Origin: Thiotrichales bacterium
GTDB taxonomy: Bacteria > Pseudomonadota > Gammaproteobacteria > JAABTG01
DNA length: 64,000 nt
Direction: 5' to 3'
Assembly (NCBI GenBank): GCA_011389995.1
Contig: JAABTG010000011.1
Span: 1-64,000, forward strand
Made by a program: the position numbers and the translations under genes. The stretch's first letter is position 1, and every line of letters starts with the position of its first letter. Of this stretch, positions 1 to 10,727 are shown in pieces. The notes under the pieces are model-generated. The model searched no databases and was not told where the DNA came from. It saw nothing but the letters and a program-made list of their open reading frames with translations.

Positions 1-259
1 GGAGGGCAGGATGCCCGGAGTAGAGGGCCGGGGTGAGGGGATGCAAAGCCAGGCTCGTAGCACTGGGCCGGCTCAGCCCCCCTCATCCTGTCCTTCTCCC
101 GGGGGGAGAAGGGACCTTACCTGAGACGGCGGTGGGAACGCCGCAGCGCGGCGGCCCCGCAGGGGGGAGGGCAGGATGCCCGGAAACACATAATCGCCGG
201 GAGCGATTATGAACGCCGCAGCGCGGCGGCCCCGCAGGGGGGAGGGCAGGATGCCCGGA
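1..259. repeat. Short direct repeats in a gene-free spacer
   Basis: A 49-bp sequence rich in GGCCCCGCAGGGGGG and ending GGCAGGATGCCCGGA occurs at 136-184 and again, identical, at 211-259. Its last 19 bases also form the start of the window (1-19). Between the two full copies lies a small perfect hairpin, TAATCGC / GCGATTA, at 191-209. The core (CCCGCAGGG...GGCAGGATGCCCG) resembles part of the larger 371-bp repeat near 42.5 and 44.6 kb, so this is probably a degenerate member of the same dispersed family. I see no convincing gene in 1-376. Confidence 0.6.
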
Positions 260-376
260 ATAGGGAATGGGGTTAAGGAGCGTTCCGGGGCAAAGCGGCC
301 TATAATCCCGCTGGCACGGGGCACCTGACCCCATGAACGTTAGGCCCTGAGCAGAACCCGCGGGAGAAAAAAGATA

Positions 377-1222
<846 letters not shown>

Positions 1223-1249
1223 GAAAGCTCTGCCTGGATCAGCGCCTCC

Positions 1250-2503
1250 CTAGGACTCGCGGTCCAGCGGGGCCGCCGGGTCAGCGGTGTCGGCCCGGCA
1301 CAGGGCGGGCAGGTCGCCGCTGAGGCCCATGGCCTGGCGGATGATGGCGTTCTTCGCCGGCGAGGCGCGATGTAACAGCCCCATGCCCAGGCCGCGCACC
1401 ACGCGCGCGGGCGCGAAGGACAGGCCGAAGAGCTCCTTGAACCCCATCATGGCCCCCTGCATGAGCAGGTTGTGGCCCCGCCGCCAGCGCTCGTAACGGC
1501 GCAGGGTGGCCTCGCCACCCAGGAGGCGGCCGGCATCGCGGGCCGCCGCCAGCACCTCCGTGAGGGCAGCGGCATCCAGCAGCCCCAGGTTCACCCCCTG
1601 ACCGGCCAGGGGATGGATGGTGTGGGCGGCATCCCCCACCAGGGCCAGGCAGGGGCCCACGTAACGTTCCGCGTGGCGGCGCACCAGGGGGAAAACCGCC
1701 CGTCCCGTCACCGTGAGGGGACGGCCCAGAGCCTGCTGGGTAGCCTCGCCGAGGCGCTCCAGGAAGTCGCCTTCCTCCAGGGACGCCAACTCCGCAGCCA
1801 CCTCGGGCGCCGTGGACCAGACGAGGGAGCAGGTATGGGCCTCGGGCAGGGGCAGCAGCGCCACGGGCCCGTCCTTCAGGAACCACTGGCGCGCCACCTG
1901 GCCGTGGGGCTCCTCCAGACGCACCGTGGCCACCAGGGCATGGTGGCCGTAGTCCGATGCACCATCGGCTATACCCGCCAGGCGCCGCACCGGGGAATGG
2001 GCGCCGTCGGCCCCCACCACCAGGGCAGCCTCCACCTCACCCTGGTCCAGGGTCAGGGTGCGGACGCCATCCCGGCAGTCCGCCAGGCGCCGCAACTGGC
2101 GGGGACGCCGCCACGTCACATTGTCCAGCTCCCGGATGCGGGCCTCGAGGGCGGCCACCACCACCCGGTTCTCTATGATACAGCCGAGGTCCGGTTCGCC
2201 GAGATCGGCGCTGTCGAAGCGTATGGACGCCCCGCTCGCCACGTCCCTGACCTCCATGGCCTGGTAGGGGGCCAAACGCGCCCCCTCCATGGCCTGCCAG
2301 GTCCCCAGGTGGCGAAACAGGCGTTCGCTGGAGCGGCTGATGGCACTGACCCGGTTGTCGAAGGGGCCCTCGGCTGCCGTCGCCCCCCCCGCGCTGGCCT
2401 CCACCATCACCACGTCGAAACCCGCCTGACCGAGGGCCAGGCCCAGGGAGGCCCCCACCATGCCGCCGCCCACCACGGCCACCTCGTGGCGGGAGGCCGT
2501 CAC
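1250..2503 (-). CDS. ubiI: UbiI/VisC-type FAD-dependent ubiquinone-biosynthesis hydroxylase
   Basis: This protein of about 417 residues belongs to the UbiH/UbiI/COQ6 flavin monooxygenases that hydroxylate the ring of ubiquinone precursors. It has an N-terminal Rossmann fingerprint (VVGGGMVGASLG), the second FAD motif GDAAHTIHPLAGQGVNLGL and the LVVGADGAHS motif. I place the start at a GTG (2503-2501) whose bases overlap the TGA stop of ubiH in a GTGA junction, which implies translational coupling. A longer open frame continues upstream but only as a shadow of ubiH. Its place as the last gene of pepP-ubiH-X matches E. coli visC (ubiI). Another C5/C1/C6 ring hydroxylase of the family cannot be excluded. 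Confidence 0.85.
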   Translation of the reverse strand: MTASRHEVAVVGGGMVGASLGLALGQAGFDVVMVEASAGGATAAEGPFDNRVSAISRSSERLFRHLGTWQAMEGARLAPYQAMEVRDVASGASIRFDSADLGEPDLGCIIENRVVVAALEARIRELDNVTWRRPRQLRRLADCRDGVRTLTLDQGEVEAALVVGADGAHSPVRRLAGIADGASDYGHHALVATVRLEEPHGQVARQWFLKDGPVALLPLPEAHTCSLVWSTAPEVAAELASLEEGDFLERLGEATQQALGRPLTVTGRAVFPLVRRHAERYVGPCLALVGDAAHTIHPLAGQGVNLGLLDAAALTEVLAAARDAGRLLGGEATLRRYERWRRGHNLLMQGAMMGFKELFGLSFAPARVVRGLGMGLLHRASPAKNAIIRQAMGLSGDLPALCRADTADPAAPLDRES

Positions 2504-3711
2504 AGGGGCCGCCCCCGGGCGAGGCGCGGTTGCCGTCCCACGAGGCCCATGGTGGTGCGGGCCAGCCCGTGCTTGAGGGCCGGCACCAGATCCAGGGTCA
2601 CGAGCCCCATGTTGCGCGCCAGGGCGAGGGGCGCGAAGGGATGGGAAAACAGGCGCACCAGGCCGTCGGTCAACAGGGTGGCGCGGTTCTGGTCCATGCC
2701 CCGCCAGCGGGCATAGGCGCGGAGCACCTCCGGGCTGCCGGGGTCCGCGCCCCGACGGCGGGCATCCACCACGGTCTCCGCCAGGGCCGCGGCATCCCGC
2801 AGCCCCAGGTTGAAGCCCTGCCCCGCCACCGGGTGCAGGGTATGGGCGGCATTGCCGATGACCACGGCGCGCGCCGCCACCTGCTGCCGTGCCCGGATCA
2901 GGCGCAGGGGATAGACGGCACGGCTGCCGCTGCGCACGAAGCGCCCGGCCCGCATGCCGAAGCGCTCCTGGAGGGCCGCCAGGAACCCGGCGTCGGACAG
3001 GGCGAGGAGGTCTTCCACCTGGCGATGGGCCACGGTCCACACCATGGAATAACGATTGTCGGTCATGGGCAGGAGGGCCAGGGGGCCGGTATCGGTGAAG
3101 CGTTCGAAGGCCCTGTCCTGGTGGGGGCGGTCGGATAACACGTTGGTGATCACCGCGGACTGGCCATAGTCCCGGGTGCGGGCACCGATCCCCACCGCGG
3201 CCCGCACGGTGGATTCGCCGCCGTCGGCGGCCACCAGCAGCGCCGCCCGCAACCGTACCTCCTCGTCGCCGCTCTCCACCGTCACCTCCACGGCGTCCTC
3301 TCCCGGCGTCACCGCCACCACCAGAGCCGGCGCCAGCACCCGCACGTGGCCTGCGCCGAGGGCCCGTTCCAGGGCGTTTCCCATGCTGCGGGCCGCCACC
3401 ACATAACCCAGGGCCGGCACACCCTCCTCGCGGGCCGTAAGGCGGGCACCACCGAAATGGCCGCGGTCGGAGATGTGAATGTGTCGGATGGGGGTGGCCT
3501 CGGCGGCCAGTTCCGGCCACAGGCCGAGGCCGTCGAGGATCCGCATGGAGCCATAGGCCAGGGCGATGACCCGGTCATCGAAGCCCGGGTGTGCGGCGGC
3601 CCCGTAGGGTACCGCCTCGACGATGGTCACCCGCAGCCCCTGGGCCGCGAGGGCGGTGGCGAGGCTCGCCCCCACCAGGCCACCACCGGCGATGATGACA
3701 TCGGCGTCCAT
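2500..3711 (-). CDS. ubiH: UbiH, 2-octaprenyl-6-methoxyphenol hydroxylase
   Basis: This 403-residue FAD-dependent monooxygenase is predicted to hydroxylate 2-polyprenyl-6-methoxyphenol during aerobic ubiquinone synthesis. The N-terminus carries the dinucleotide-binding motif IAGGGLVGASLA; LVAADGGEST and GNAAHTLHPVAGQGFNLGLR are the other family FAD motifs. It is paralogous to the next gene (ubiI) and overlaps it by 4 nt. It lies 9 nt downstream of pepP, the order seen in E. coli. The motif is GNAAH rather than the commoner GDAAH. Confidence 0.9.
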   Translation of the reverse strand: MDADVIIAGGGLVGASLATALAAQGLRVTIVEAVPYGAAAHPGFDDRVIALAYGSMRILDGLGLWPELAAEATPIRHIHISDRGHFGGARLTAREEGVPALGYVVAARSMGNALERALGAGHVRVLAPALVVAVTPGEDAVEVTVESGDEEVRLRAALLVAADGGESTVRAAVGIGARTRDYGQSAVITNVLSDRPHQDRAFERFTDTGPLALLPMTDNRYSMVWTVAHRQVEDLLALSDAGFLAALQERFGMRAGRFVRSGSRAVYPLRLIRARQQVAARAVVIGNAAHTLHPVAGQGFNLGLRDAAALAETVVDARRRGADPGSPEVLRAYARWRGMDQNRATLLTDGLVRLFSHPFAPLALARNMGLVTLDLVPALKHGLARTTMGLVGRQPRLARGRPL

Positions 3712-3720
3712 ACCCGGACC

Positions 3721-5034
<1,314 letters not shown>

Positions 5035-5055
5035 GGGATGTTCTCTCCGTCTGGG

Positions 5056-5616
5056 TCAGTGCAGGGTATTCGTCTGCCCGCCGGCAGCCACCGGCATGGT
5101 GCTTATCATCAGTACGCCGATTCTAATGTACTCGATCAGCTCCACCAGGGCCTGCTCGTCATCCTCGCCGCCATCGGTGATGCCAAGCTTGGTGAACTCG
5201 TGGAGATCCGCGACGAACTCCTGTTCCTCGGGATGTCTGTCCTGCCCCCCCTCATAGCCCCCCAGGCCAAGGCCATAGAGGTACCCGTCACACCATTCGG
5301 CCAGCGCCCGACCGCGCTGTATGAGGGCCTCCTCATCTCCCGGCAACAGGGGTGTGAACCCCAACTCGGGGCTGGCGAGCAGGTCTCTGGCATCTTCGAA
5401 CAGACTCTCGAGGAGCCGCGTGCTTTCCTGCACCAGGAGATCGGCGGGATCGGCATCGGGCATCACCTCCCGCAACCATGACTCGGTGCGGGCGGCAGGC
5501 CTGACGCTCAGCATGCCGCACATGAGTCCGTGGCAACCGGAGGCACTGACGGGGGAGGATACGTGCTCCAGGGCGGCCTGCACGTCCCCATAGGCTGGCG
5601 TGTGTTTATCGCTCAT
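5056..5616 (-). CDS. ygfB: YgfB family protein (UPF0149)
   Basis: This 186-residue protein matches the UPF0149/YgfB/YecA family in length and motifs: HGLMCGML near the N-terminus, then ALAEWCDGYLYGLGLGG in the middle. It is first in the ygfB-pepP-ubiH-ubiI operon, 21 nt upstream of pepP, and divergent from zapB-zapA. The family is all-helical and cytosolic. In Pseudomonas a YgfB protein has been linked to regulation of beta-lactam resistance; nothing here shows that role. Confidence 0.9.
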   Translation of the reverse strand: MSDKHTPAYGDVQAALEHVSSPVSASGCHGLMCGMLSVRPAARTESWLREVMPDADPADLLVQESTRLLESLFEDARDLLASPELGFTPLLPGDEEALIQRGRALAEWCDGYLYGLGLGGYEGGQDRHPEEQEFVADLHEFTKLGITDGGEDDEQALVELIEYIRIGVLMISTMPVAAGGQTNTLH

Positions 5617-5745
5617 TCATCACCTTTACGCTTTGGGCACCATGCTACCACTTGGTCGTCGGGGGACAATGGCATGGTCCCCCGAAAGGCGCCTGACAAT
5701 CCGGAAAGCACCTGACAAACCCTAGTAAAAACAGCACGCAAGCAA

Positions 5746-5774
5746 TTGACCCACCCCGCGAATCCCTCTATATT
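5746..5774 (+). promoter_or_regulatory. Sigma-70 promoter for the zapB-like/zapA/6S RNA unit
   Basis: TTGACC (5746-5751) and TATATT (5769-5774) are separated by exactly 17 nt, about 80 nt upstream of the zapB-like start. This fits a vegetative promoter read away from the divergent ygfB operon. Confidence 0.65.
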
Positions 5775-5855
5775 CAGTGAGAAATTCGGGGTCGTCCGGG
5801 ATTGCGGCGCGCCCACCCGAACCGCTTCTATGCATTCATCAAAGGTTTGACGCCA

Positions 5856-6059
5856 ATGGAAAACGAGGACCTGCAAGCCCTCGAAAAACGCATAGAATCG
5901 CTGATCGAAAAATATCGCCGGTTGCAGGAAGAGAACCACGCGTTGCGCCAGCAACAGGGCAATCTCATTACCGAACGCGCCGCACTCATAGAAAAATCCG
6001 AACAGGCCCGCTCGCGTGTGGAATCCATGATCTCCCGCCTCAAGTCCATGGAACTCTAG
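5856..6059 (+). CDS. Small coiled-coil protein, ZapB-like (TIGR02449 type)
   Basis: This 67-residue protein is almost entirely a predicted coiled coil (LEKRIESLIEKYRRLQEEN, then heptads to the C-terminus), with no membrane segment. Proteins of this size and pattern are found directly before zapA in many Gammaproteobacteria and are usually called TIGR02449 or cell-division ZapB-like. A structural role at the Z-ring is inferred from this position. The ATG at 5856 is chosen because the coiled coil begins there; upstream in-frame codons add unrelated sequence. The stop is 2 nt before zapA. Confidence 0.85.
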   Translation: MENEDLQALEKRIESLIEKYRRLQEENHALRQQQGNLITERAALIEKSEQARSRVESMISRLKSMEL

Positions 6060-6061
6060 AG

Positions 6062-6370
6062 ATGGAAGATCAGCCGAAACCCATCAGCGTGCAGATACTG
6101 GACAAGGACTACCTCGTCGGTTGCCCGGAGGAAGAGAAGGCAGCCCTGACGGCCGCCGCCCGGTTCCTGGACGGCAAGATGCGGGAGATGCGGGACAGCG
6201 GCAAGGTCATCGGCACCGAGCGCATCGCCGTCATCACCGCCCTGAACCTCGCCCACGAGTTGCTGCAGAACCGTGCCTCCCTCGATGAATATGCAGAGAC
6301 GGTGGGCGGCGGGCTGCGTCGTCTCACCGAACGCATAGATTCCACTCTGCGGGGTGACAACCAGGGTTAA
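6062..6370 (+). CDS. zapA: Cell division protein ZapA
   Basis: This 102-residue protein promotes FtsZ bundling at the division ring. It shows the ZapA pattern: an N-terminal beta region (ISVQILDKDYLVGCPEEE), then AARFLDGKMREMR and ALNLAHELL, and a C-terminal helix. It begins 2 nt after the zapB-like gene and ends about 15 nt before 6S RNA. The order zapA-ssrS-fau is the same as in E. coli. Confidence 0.95.
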   Translation: MEDQPKPISVQILDKDYLVGCPEEEKAALTAAARFLDGKMREMRDSGKVIGTERIAVITALNLAHELLQNRASLDEYAETVGGGLRRLTERIDSTLRGDNQG

Positions 6371-6382
6371 AAGAGGTACCTT

Positions 6383-6580
6383 CCGAGTAGCCCCCTGTGG
6401 TGCTCGCGAAGGGCTTAAGCAACCCTTTGAGCCTAATTAACTGCCCCTGGGGTCTTGGGTCATGGTGCCGTTGAGCATGTCCGCCGCCGAGCGGAAAGCC
6501 TGAAGCGCCATACTCCTAACCCCACTTGAACCACTGGTTCAAGGGTCAGGGCCCAGACGACACCTACGGGGGGCACTCCT
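6383..6580 (+). ncRNA. ssrS: 6S RNA
   Basis: The interval between zapA and fau has the 6S hallmarks. A terminal stem pairs GAGTAGCCCCCTGTGGTG (from 6385) with CACCTACGGGGGGCACTC (ending 6578). The 3' half has the CTTGAACCACTGGTTCAAGGG hairpin that strongly resembles E. coli 6S (CTTGAACCAAGGGTTCAAGGG), followed by a GACGACACC segment. 6S RNA binds the sigma-70 RNA polymerase holoenzyme and dampens transcription in stationary phase. The exact ends are estimated from the closing stem. Confidence 0.88.
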
Positions 6581-6620
6581 TTCGTTTCGCCTCTTCATCA
6601 ATCCGTAGCGGCATCCACCC

Positions 6621-7220
6621 ATGTCTGACCGCCAGTCCATTCGCCGGGAGATGCGCGCGCGGCGGCGCGCCCTCACGCCCATGGAGGCCAAACGGCATGC
6701 CCTTCGGGTGGCCCGACGGCTGCTTGCCCATGGTGCGGTGCGCCATGCCACTCACATTGCCGCCTACCTGCCCAACGATGGCGAAATAAGCCTTGGCCCC
6801 CTCATCCGACGCCTGTGGCAAATGCACAAGCGCTGTTACCTGCCCGTACTCTTCGGCAAGCGACTCTGGTTCTATCCATATCCGCGCCACGCCCGCCTGC
6901 GGCCCAACCGCTTCGCCATCCCGGAACCGCGGGTCCACCCCCGGAAAAGGCGTCATCTGGCCGCTTTGGATGTGGTGCTGACCCCCCTGGTGGCCTTCGA
7001 CGGGTCGGGCAACCGCCTGGGCATGGGGGGCGGTTTCTACGACCGCACGTTCGCCTATCTCGAACACCGGCGACGCTGGCGGCGCCCCATCATCCTGGGC
7101 GTCGCCCATGCCTTTCAGGAGGTCGAGGCCCTGCCCACACAACCCTGGGACGTGCCCCTGTCGGGTATCGTCACGGAGCGGGAACTGCGGTTATTCCGGA
7201 CTCCACCGGACAGCCCCTGA
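6621..7220 (+). CDS. fau: 5-formyltetrahydrofolate cyclo-ligase
   Basis: This 199-residue enzyme converts 5-formyl-THF to 5,10-methenyl-THF using ATP. It has the N-terminal basic RREMRARRRAL segment, AAYLPNDGEI, and the signature TPLVAFDGSGNRLGMGGGFYDR that forms the ATP/folate loop. Its position right after 6S RNA matches the E. coli ssrS-fau (ygfA) pair, where 6S and this gene are co-transcribed. Confidence 0.95.
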   Translation: MSDRQSIRREMRARRRALTPMEAKRHALRVARRLLAHGAVRHATHIAAYLPNDGEISLGPLIRRLWQMHKRCYLPVLFGKRLWFYPYPRHARLRPNRFAIPEPRVHPRKRRHLAALDVVLTPLVAFDGSGNRLGMGGGFYDRTFAYLEHRRRWRRPIILGVAHAFQEVEALPTQPWDVPLSGIVTERELRLFRTPPDSP

Positions 7221-7248
7221 ACCAGCGAACCCCGGAGATCCGCGCACC

Positions 7249-7713
<465 letters not shown>

Positions 7714-7748
7714 GATCAGGGCATGGGGGCCGCGGGAGGCCAGACCTA

Positions 7749-7867
7749 ACGGACATGGCGCGCGGCCAACCCGAAGGATGAAAGGTGCGCCATGCCCGTC
7801 CCTCACCCCGGCCCTCTCCCGGGGGGAGAGGGAGTCCAAAGGGGTCGCTGCGCGACTTTCACGTTAA
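7749..7867 (+). repeat. Dispersed palindromic repeat, short form
   Basis: The element begins with a hairpin (ACGGACATGGCGCG ... TGCGCCATGCCCGT), continues through CCCTCTCCCGGGGGGAGAGGG, and ends GGTCGCTGCGCGACTTTCACGTTAA. Both ends match the 371-bp copies at 42.4 and 44.4 kb, which carry about 250 bp of extra sequence in the middle. It lies between two convergent genes and ends 6 nt before the stop of the next gene. Confidence 0.75.
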
Positions 7868-7872
7868 CGCGT

Positions 7873-8526
7873 CTAGCCGCGGCGGCGCAGGGCGACGAGA
7901 CCCATCAGGGCGCTCCCCAGCAGCCACAGTGCCCCCGGCACCGGGACCGGCGCCACGGCGAAGGTGCCGAAGGGCACGGCCGCGGCGGTGGCTGCGGCAT
8001 CCAGGCCGTCGAGGGCATCAGCACCGCCGAACTCCCAGTGGGCGACGGCAAACACGCTGCCGTCGGGACCGGTACCGGTTTGACGATAGGCCCAGCTGTC
8101 CAGGTATTCCCACGCCTCGCCATTGCCATCCACATGGATGTCGCCGAAGACATCCACCACCACGCCGTCACGGAAAAGCTCCACGGCGTCGTCGCCGTTG
8201 ACGGTGGCCCTGGTGGTGGTGAAAGTGGGGGCGAAGCCGAAGACCGCGGTGAAATTGGCGGCCTCGCTGGCGATGTAGAGGAAATCTCCCGCCGCGGCCT
8301 CTCCTGTGGGCAGGTCGAACTCCTGGCCGTCGCTGCCGCCGCCGTTGTTGGCGCTACCGAAACCGTAGATGGAAAGGTCCGCAATGGGGTTGCGGGCGAA
8401 CAGCTCGATGGCCTTGGGCGTGCCGCCGGACAGGGGACCATCCATGATTCCGGTGATGATGAGGTCGGAGGCGGCGGCCGGGCAGGCGGAGAGAAGCAAA
8501 GAGGTAAGTAAAAATCCCTTTTTCAT
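7873..8526 (-). CDS. Secreted lamin-tail-like protein with exosortase-type C-terminal signal
   Basis: This 217-residue protein has an N-terminal signal peptide (KKGFLLTSLLLSACPAAAS). The core pattern LIITGIMDGPLSGGTPKAIELFA ... DAVELFRDGVVVDVFGDI resembles the lamin-tail domain of secreted bacterial proteins. The C-terminus is a Pro-containing motif, a hydrophobic helix and a basic tail (VPVPGALWLLGSALMGLVA then RRR), the layout of PEP-CTERM/VPxxP sorting signals processed by exosortases. The protein is therefore probably exported and possibly linked to surface polysaccharide. No exosortase gene lies in the window. Confidence 0.75.
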   Translation of the reverse strand: MKKGFLLTSLLLSACPAAASDLIITGIMDGPLSGGTPKAIELFARNPIADLSIYGFGSANNGGGSDGQEFDLPTGEAAAGDFLYIASEAANFTAVFGFAPTFTTTRATVNGDDAVELFRDGVVVDVFGDIHVDGNGEAWEYLDSWAYRQTGTGPDGSVFAVAHWEFGGADALDGLDAAATAAAVPFGTFAVAPVPVPGALWLLGSALMGLVALRRRG

Positions 8527-8679
8527 GACGGTATCCTTTTCGGGTTAAAGGAAGACCGCATGATGCCCCGGCCTTCCGTTGCCAGTGAGTATCAAACCAT
8601 ACGCAAACCAATATTAGCTGATTCCTGAGAAATGTGAAGCCCCACGCCCCCTCCGTGGCAGGCCGCCGCGACGGATAAC

Positions 8680-8705
8680 AAAACGGCGCCCGCAGGCGCC
8701 GTTTT
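8680..8705 (-). terminator. Hairpin terminator after the OmpA-family gene
   Basis: A perfect 11-bp stem, AAAACGGCGCC / GGCGCCGTTTT, with a 4-nt loop lies about 25 nt past the OmpA-family stop codon. The A/T runs on both sides would let it work in either direction. Confidence 0.75.
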
Positions 8706-8729
8706 GATTCACTGCCGTGGAGCTACCCT

Positions 8730-9536
8730 TCAGCGGGTGACTTTGAACTCCACCCGACGGTTCTTGGCCCGCCCTTCCTTGGTGCTGTTGTCGGCGATGG
8801 GCATGGTTTCGCCCTTGCCCACAGCCTTCAGCTTGTTGGAGGCCACACCCTTGTCGATGAGGTAGTACATGGCATTCACCGCGCGCTCCTCGGACAGGTC
8901 CATGTTGTAGTCGGCCGGGCCGGTGCTATCGGTATGTCCCACCACGGTCGCGGACTTGAAGCTGGTGGACTTCAGGCTGCTGGCGATCTTGTCGAGCGCC
9001 GCCTTGCCGGCCGCGGTCAGGCTGGCCTCGTCGAAGTCGAAGTTGACATCGCCCAGGACCATCATCTTCTCGCAGCCGACGGCGTCCACCTTCACGCCCT
9101 TCGGGGTGCCGGGGCACTGGTCGACCGCGTCGGTCACACCGTCGCCGTCGCTGTCGAGGGGGCAGCCGCGATCGTCCACCGGAGTGCGCGGCGGGGTGCC
9201 GGGACATTTGTCCTGGTAGTCCGCCACGCCATCTCCGTCACTGTCGAGGGCACAGCCCACCGCGTCCACCGCCACGCCCTTGGGGGTACCCGGGCACTGA
9301 TCCTTGCTGTCCACGACGCCGTCACCGTCCGCGTCGCCCTCCGGCATCACGCCGGCGCATTCGGGGGACGTGCGTCCGCCCTTCACCTGCCAGCACTCGC
9401 CATAGGCATTGGTGGGGATACCATCCTTGCCAACACCGAGATAGGTATCATCCGCGACCGCCTGTCCGGCAAATGCCAGACCGAGGGCCGCGGCGGAAAA
9501 CATTATGGCCTTGTTGAATTTCTTTGTTGCTATCAT
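8730..9536 (-). CDS. OmpA-family protein with thrombospondin type 3 repeats
   Basis: This 268-residue protein has a signal peptide ending at about residue 28 (GQAVADD). Residues 65-155 hold three Asp-rich repeats of the type DSDGDGVxDxxDxCPGTP, as in thrombospondin type 3 calcium-binding motifs. The C-terminal 110 residues are an OmpA domain that binds peptidoglycan, with VVGHTDSTGPADYN, LSEERAVNAMYYL and KNRRVEFKV. It probably sits in the periplasm or outer membrane and tethers it to the cell wall. There is no N-terminal beta-barrel. Monocistronic, with a clear terminator. Confidence 0.9.
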   Translation of the reverse strand: MIATKKFNKAIMFSAAALGLAFAGQAVADDTYLGVGKDGIPTNAYGECWQVKGGRTSPECAGVMPEGDADGDGVVDSKDQCPGTPKGVAVDAVGCALDSDGDGVADYQDKCPGTPPRTPVDDRGCPLDSDGDGVTDAVDQCPGTPKGVKVDAVGCEKMMVLGDVNFDFDEASLTAAGKAALDKIASSLKSTSFKSATVVGHTDSTGPADYNMDLSEERAVNAMYYLIDKGVASNKLKAVGKGETMPIADNSTKEGRAKNRRVEFKVTR

Positions 9537-10111
9537 TTCTGAGACTCTCCCTTTAGCTGCTAAAAAATTCTTGCGTTTATTGAAGTCAGTTTACAGCGCT
9601 GCGCCATCCGGGCACACAATCACCCGCCTTAGGCGCCCCTTGTGGGCAAGCATAACGTAAAAATATGGAAAATATTAAGTGTTTTCAGTCTTATTCCTGA
9701 AAATACCCGTCTCGGGGGCCGGGTGATGCCGCCATCCGCCGGCGTCAACCCCGGGGCGCGGGCCGGCGGGCTTGTGCTCTTCATGGAGGCAGGCATTCCA
9801 AGCCGCCTCCCCTCCCCCGATGCGTGTCAAGATAGTTGTCGCCTGAATCATACGACTTGTTTCAGTTTATCCTGCACGGCGGGCACGGCATTAATAATCG
9901 TTATCCTGCACGGCGGGCACGGCATTAATAATCGAGTCGCACTCCGCCACCAGGGCCGGCATGATCCGTCGGCGGGCCCGGAAGGTTGCCTGACATCCCA
10001 TTATGCCTGACAAGGCCGGCACGCGGACTGCCAGCCCACGGGTGCGTCCGGTGAGCCGGCTACGGAAGGGTGAGCAGGATGGCCATCGGGATAGAACGGC
10101 GTCGCCTTGCC
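9537..10111. other. Gene-free interval with a 34-bp tandem duplication
   Basis: No convincing gene is seen. A 34-bp unit beginning TTATCCTGCACGGCGGGCAC is present twice, back to back and identical, at 9867-9900 and 9901-9934. The first 120 nt hold the leader of the divergent OmpA-family gene and an AT-rich stretch (9640-9680). Confidence 0.6.
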
Positions 10112-10537
10112 TCAGACGGCCTCTTTGGTTGCGCAGTTGCGGGCGATGTCCCGCAGCCGCTGCACCATGGCATACATGCCGACGTGACGCTGGGGGCTGA
10201 GGTGGTCGAAAAGCCCCAGTTGGTCGAACATGGCGTCTGCGTCGAAGGCATCCACCTCTTCCGGCGTGCGGCCCTCGTAAATGATGGCAAGCAAGGCCGC
10301 CAAGCCGCGCACGATGGGCGCCTCGCCATCCACCCGGAAGGACATGGCGGGATCCGTCGGGCCCCGTTGATGGCCCACGATCCACACCTGGCTCATGCAG
10401 CCGTGGACCTGGGTATCGTGAGTCTTTTCGTCCTCGGACAGCCCCGGCGTCTTCTCGCCCAACTCGGCGATGAAATCATAGCGGGCGTCCCAATCGCCCA
10501 GGAAATCGAACGTTTCCACCAGATCTTCGAGATTCAT
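10112..10537 (-). CDS. sufE: SufE-family sulfur acceptor (copy 1)
   Basis: This 141-residue SufE/CsdE-family protein normally accepts persulfide sulfur from a cysteine desulfurase for Fe-S cluster assembly. The acceptor cysteine is Cys47 in VHGCMSQVW, and the FDFLGDWDARYDFIAELG start and DHLSPQRHVGMYAMV region are typical. It is divergent from the pha cluster and has no sufS or csdA next to it. A second paralog lies at 19.3-19.7 kb. Confidence 0.92.
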   Translation of the reverse strand: MNLEDLVETFDFLGDWDARYDFIAELGEKTPGLSEDEKTHDTQVHGCMSQVWIVGHQRGPTDPAMSFRVDGEAPIVRGLAALLAIIYEGRTPEEVDAFDADAMFDQLGLFDHLSPQRHVGMYAMVQRLRDIARNCATKEAV

Positions 10538-10640
10538 GGCGCCATACTAGGAACGAGCCGGGATTTTTTCACCATAACAGGGCTATGGGTTTGACCGCCG
10601 CTGCCGGATCCCCGCCCGCCCCAGAGGTCGCTACGGCCCT

Positions 10641-10670
10641 ATGTTGCGATGCAGCAATTACGCTGCTAGC
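10641..10670 (+). promoter_or_regulatory. Candidate PhaR operator upstream of phaE
   Basis: TTGCGATGCAGCAA (10644-10657) is a TTGC/GCAA inverted repeat with an embedded GCAG, followed by a second GCTGC at 10662. It resembles the sites at the phaB and phaP promoters and the TGC-rich CTGC-N3/4-GCAG type sites described for PhaR. A clear -35 box could not be identified. Confidence 0.45.
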
Positions 10671-10727
10671 ATTCACCTTTGATTGGTATATCAAGCTCTG
10701 ACTCCCCAAGTAACGGAGATATTATCC

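Noticed and set aside
1-334. Two short minus-strand frames across the first repeat region
   Set aside because: They translate the GC-rich repeat into low-complexity sequence and overlap each other in different frames.
2504-3520. Minus-strand frame continuing upstream of the ubiI start
   Set aside because: It lies antiphase within ubiH and reads as Gly/Arg/Pro-rich shadow sequence; the GTGA junction is a much better start.
9867-9934. CRISPR array or integration att site
   Set aside because: There are only two adjacent copies with no spacer, no cas genes and no integrase.
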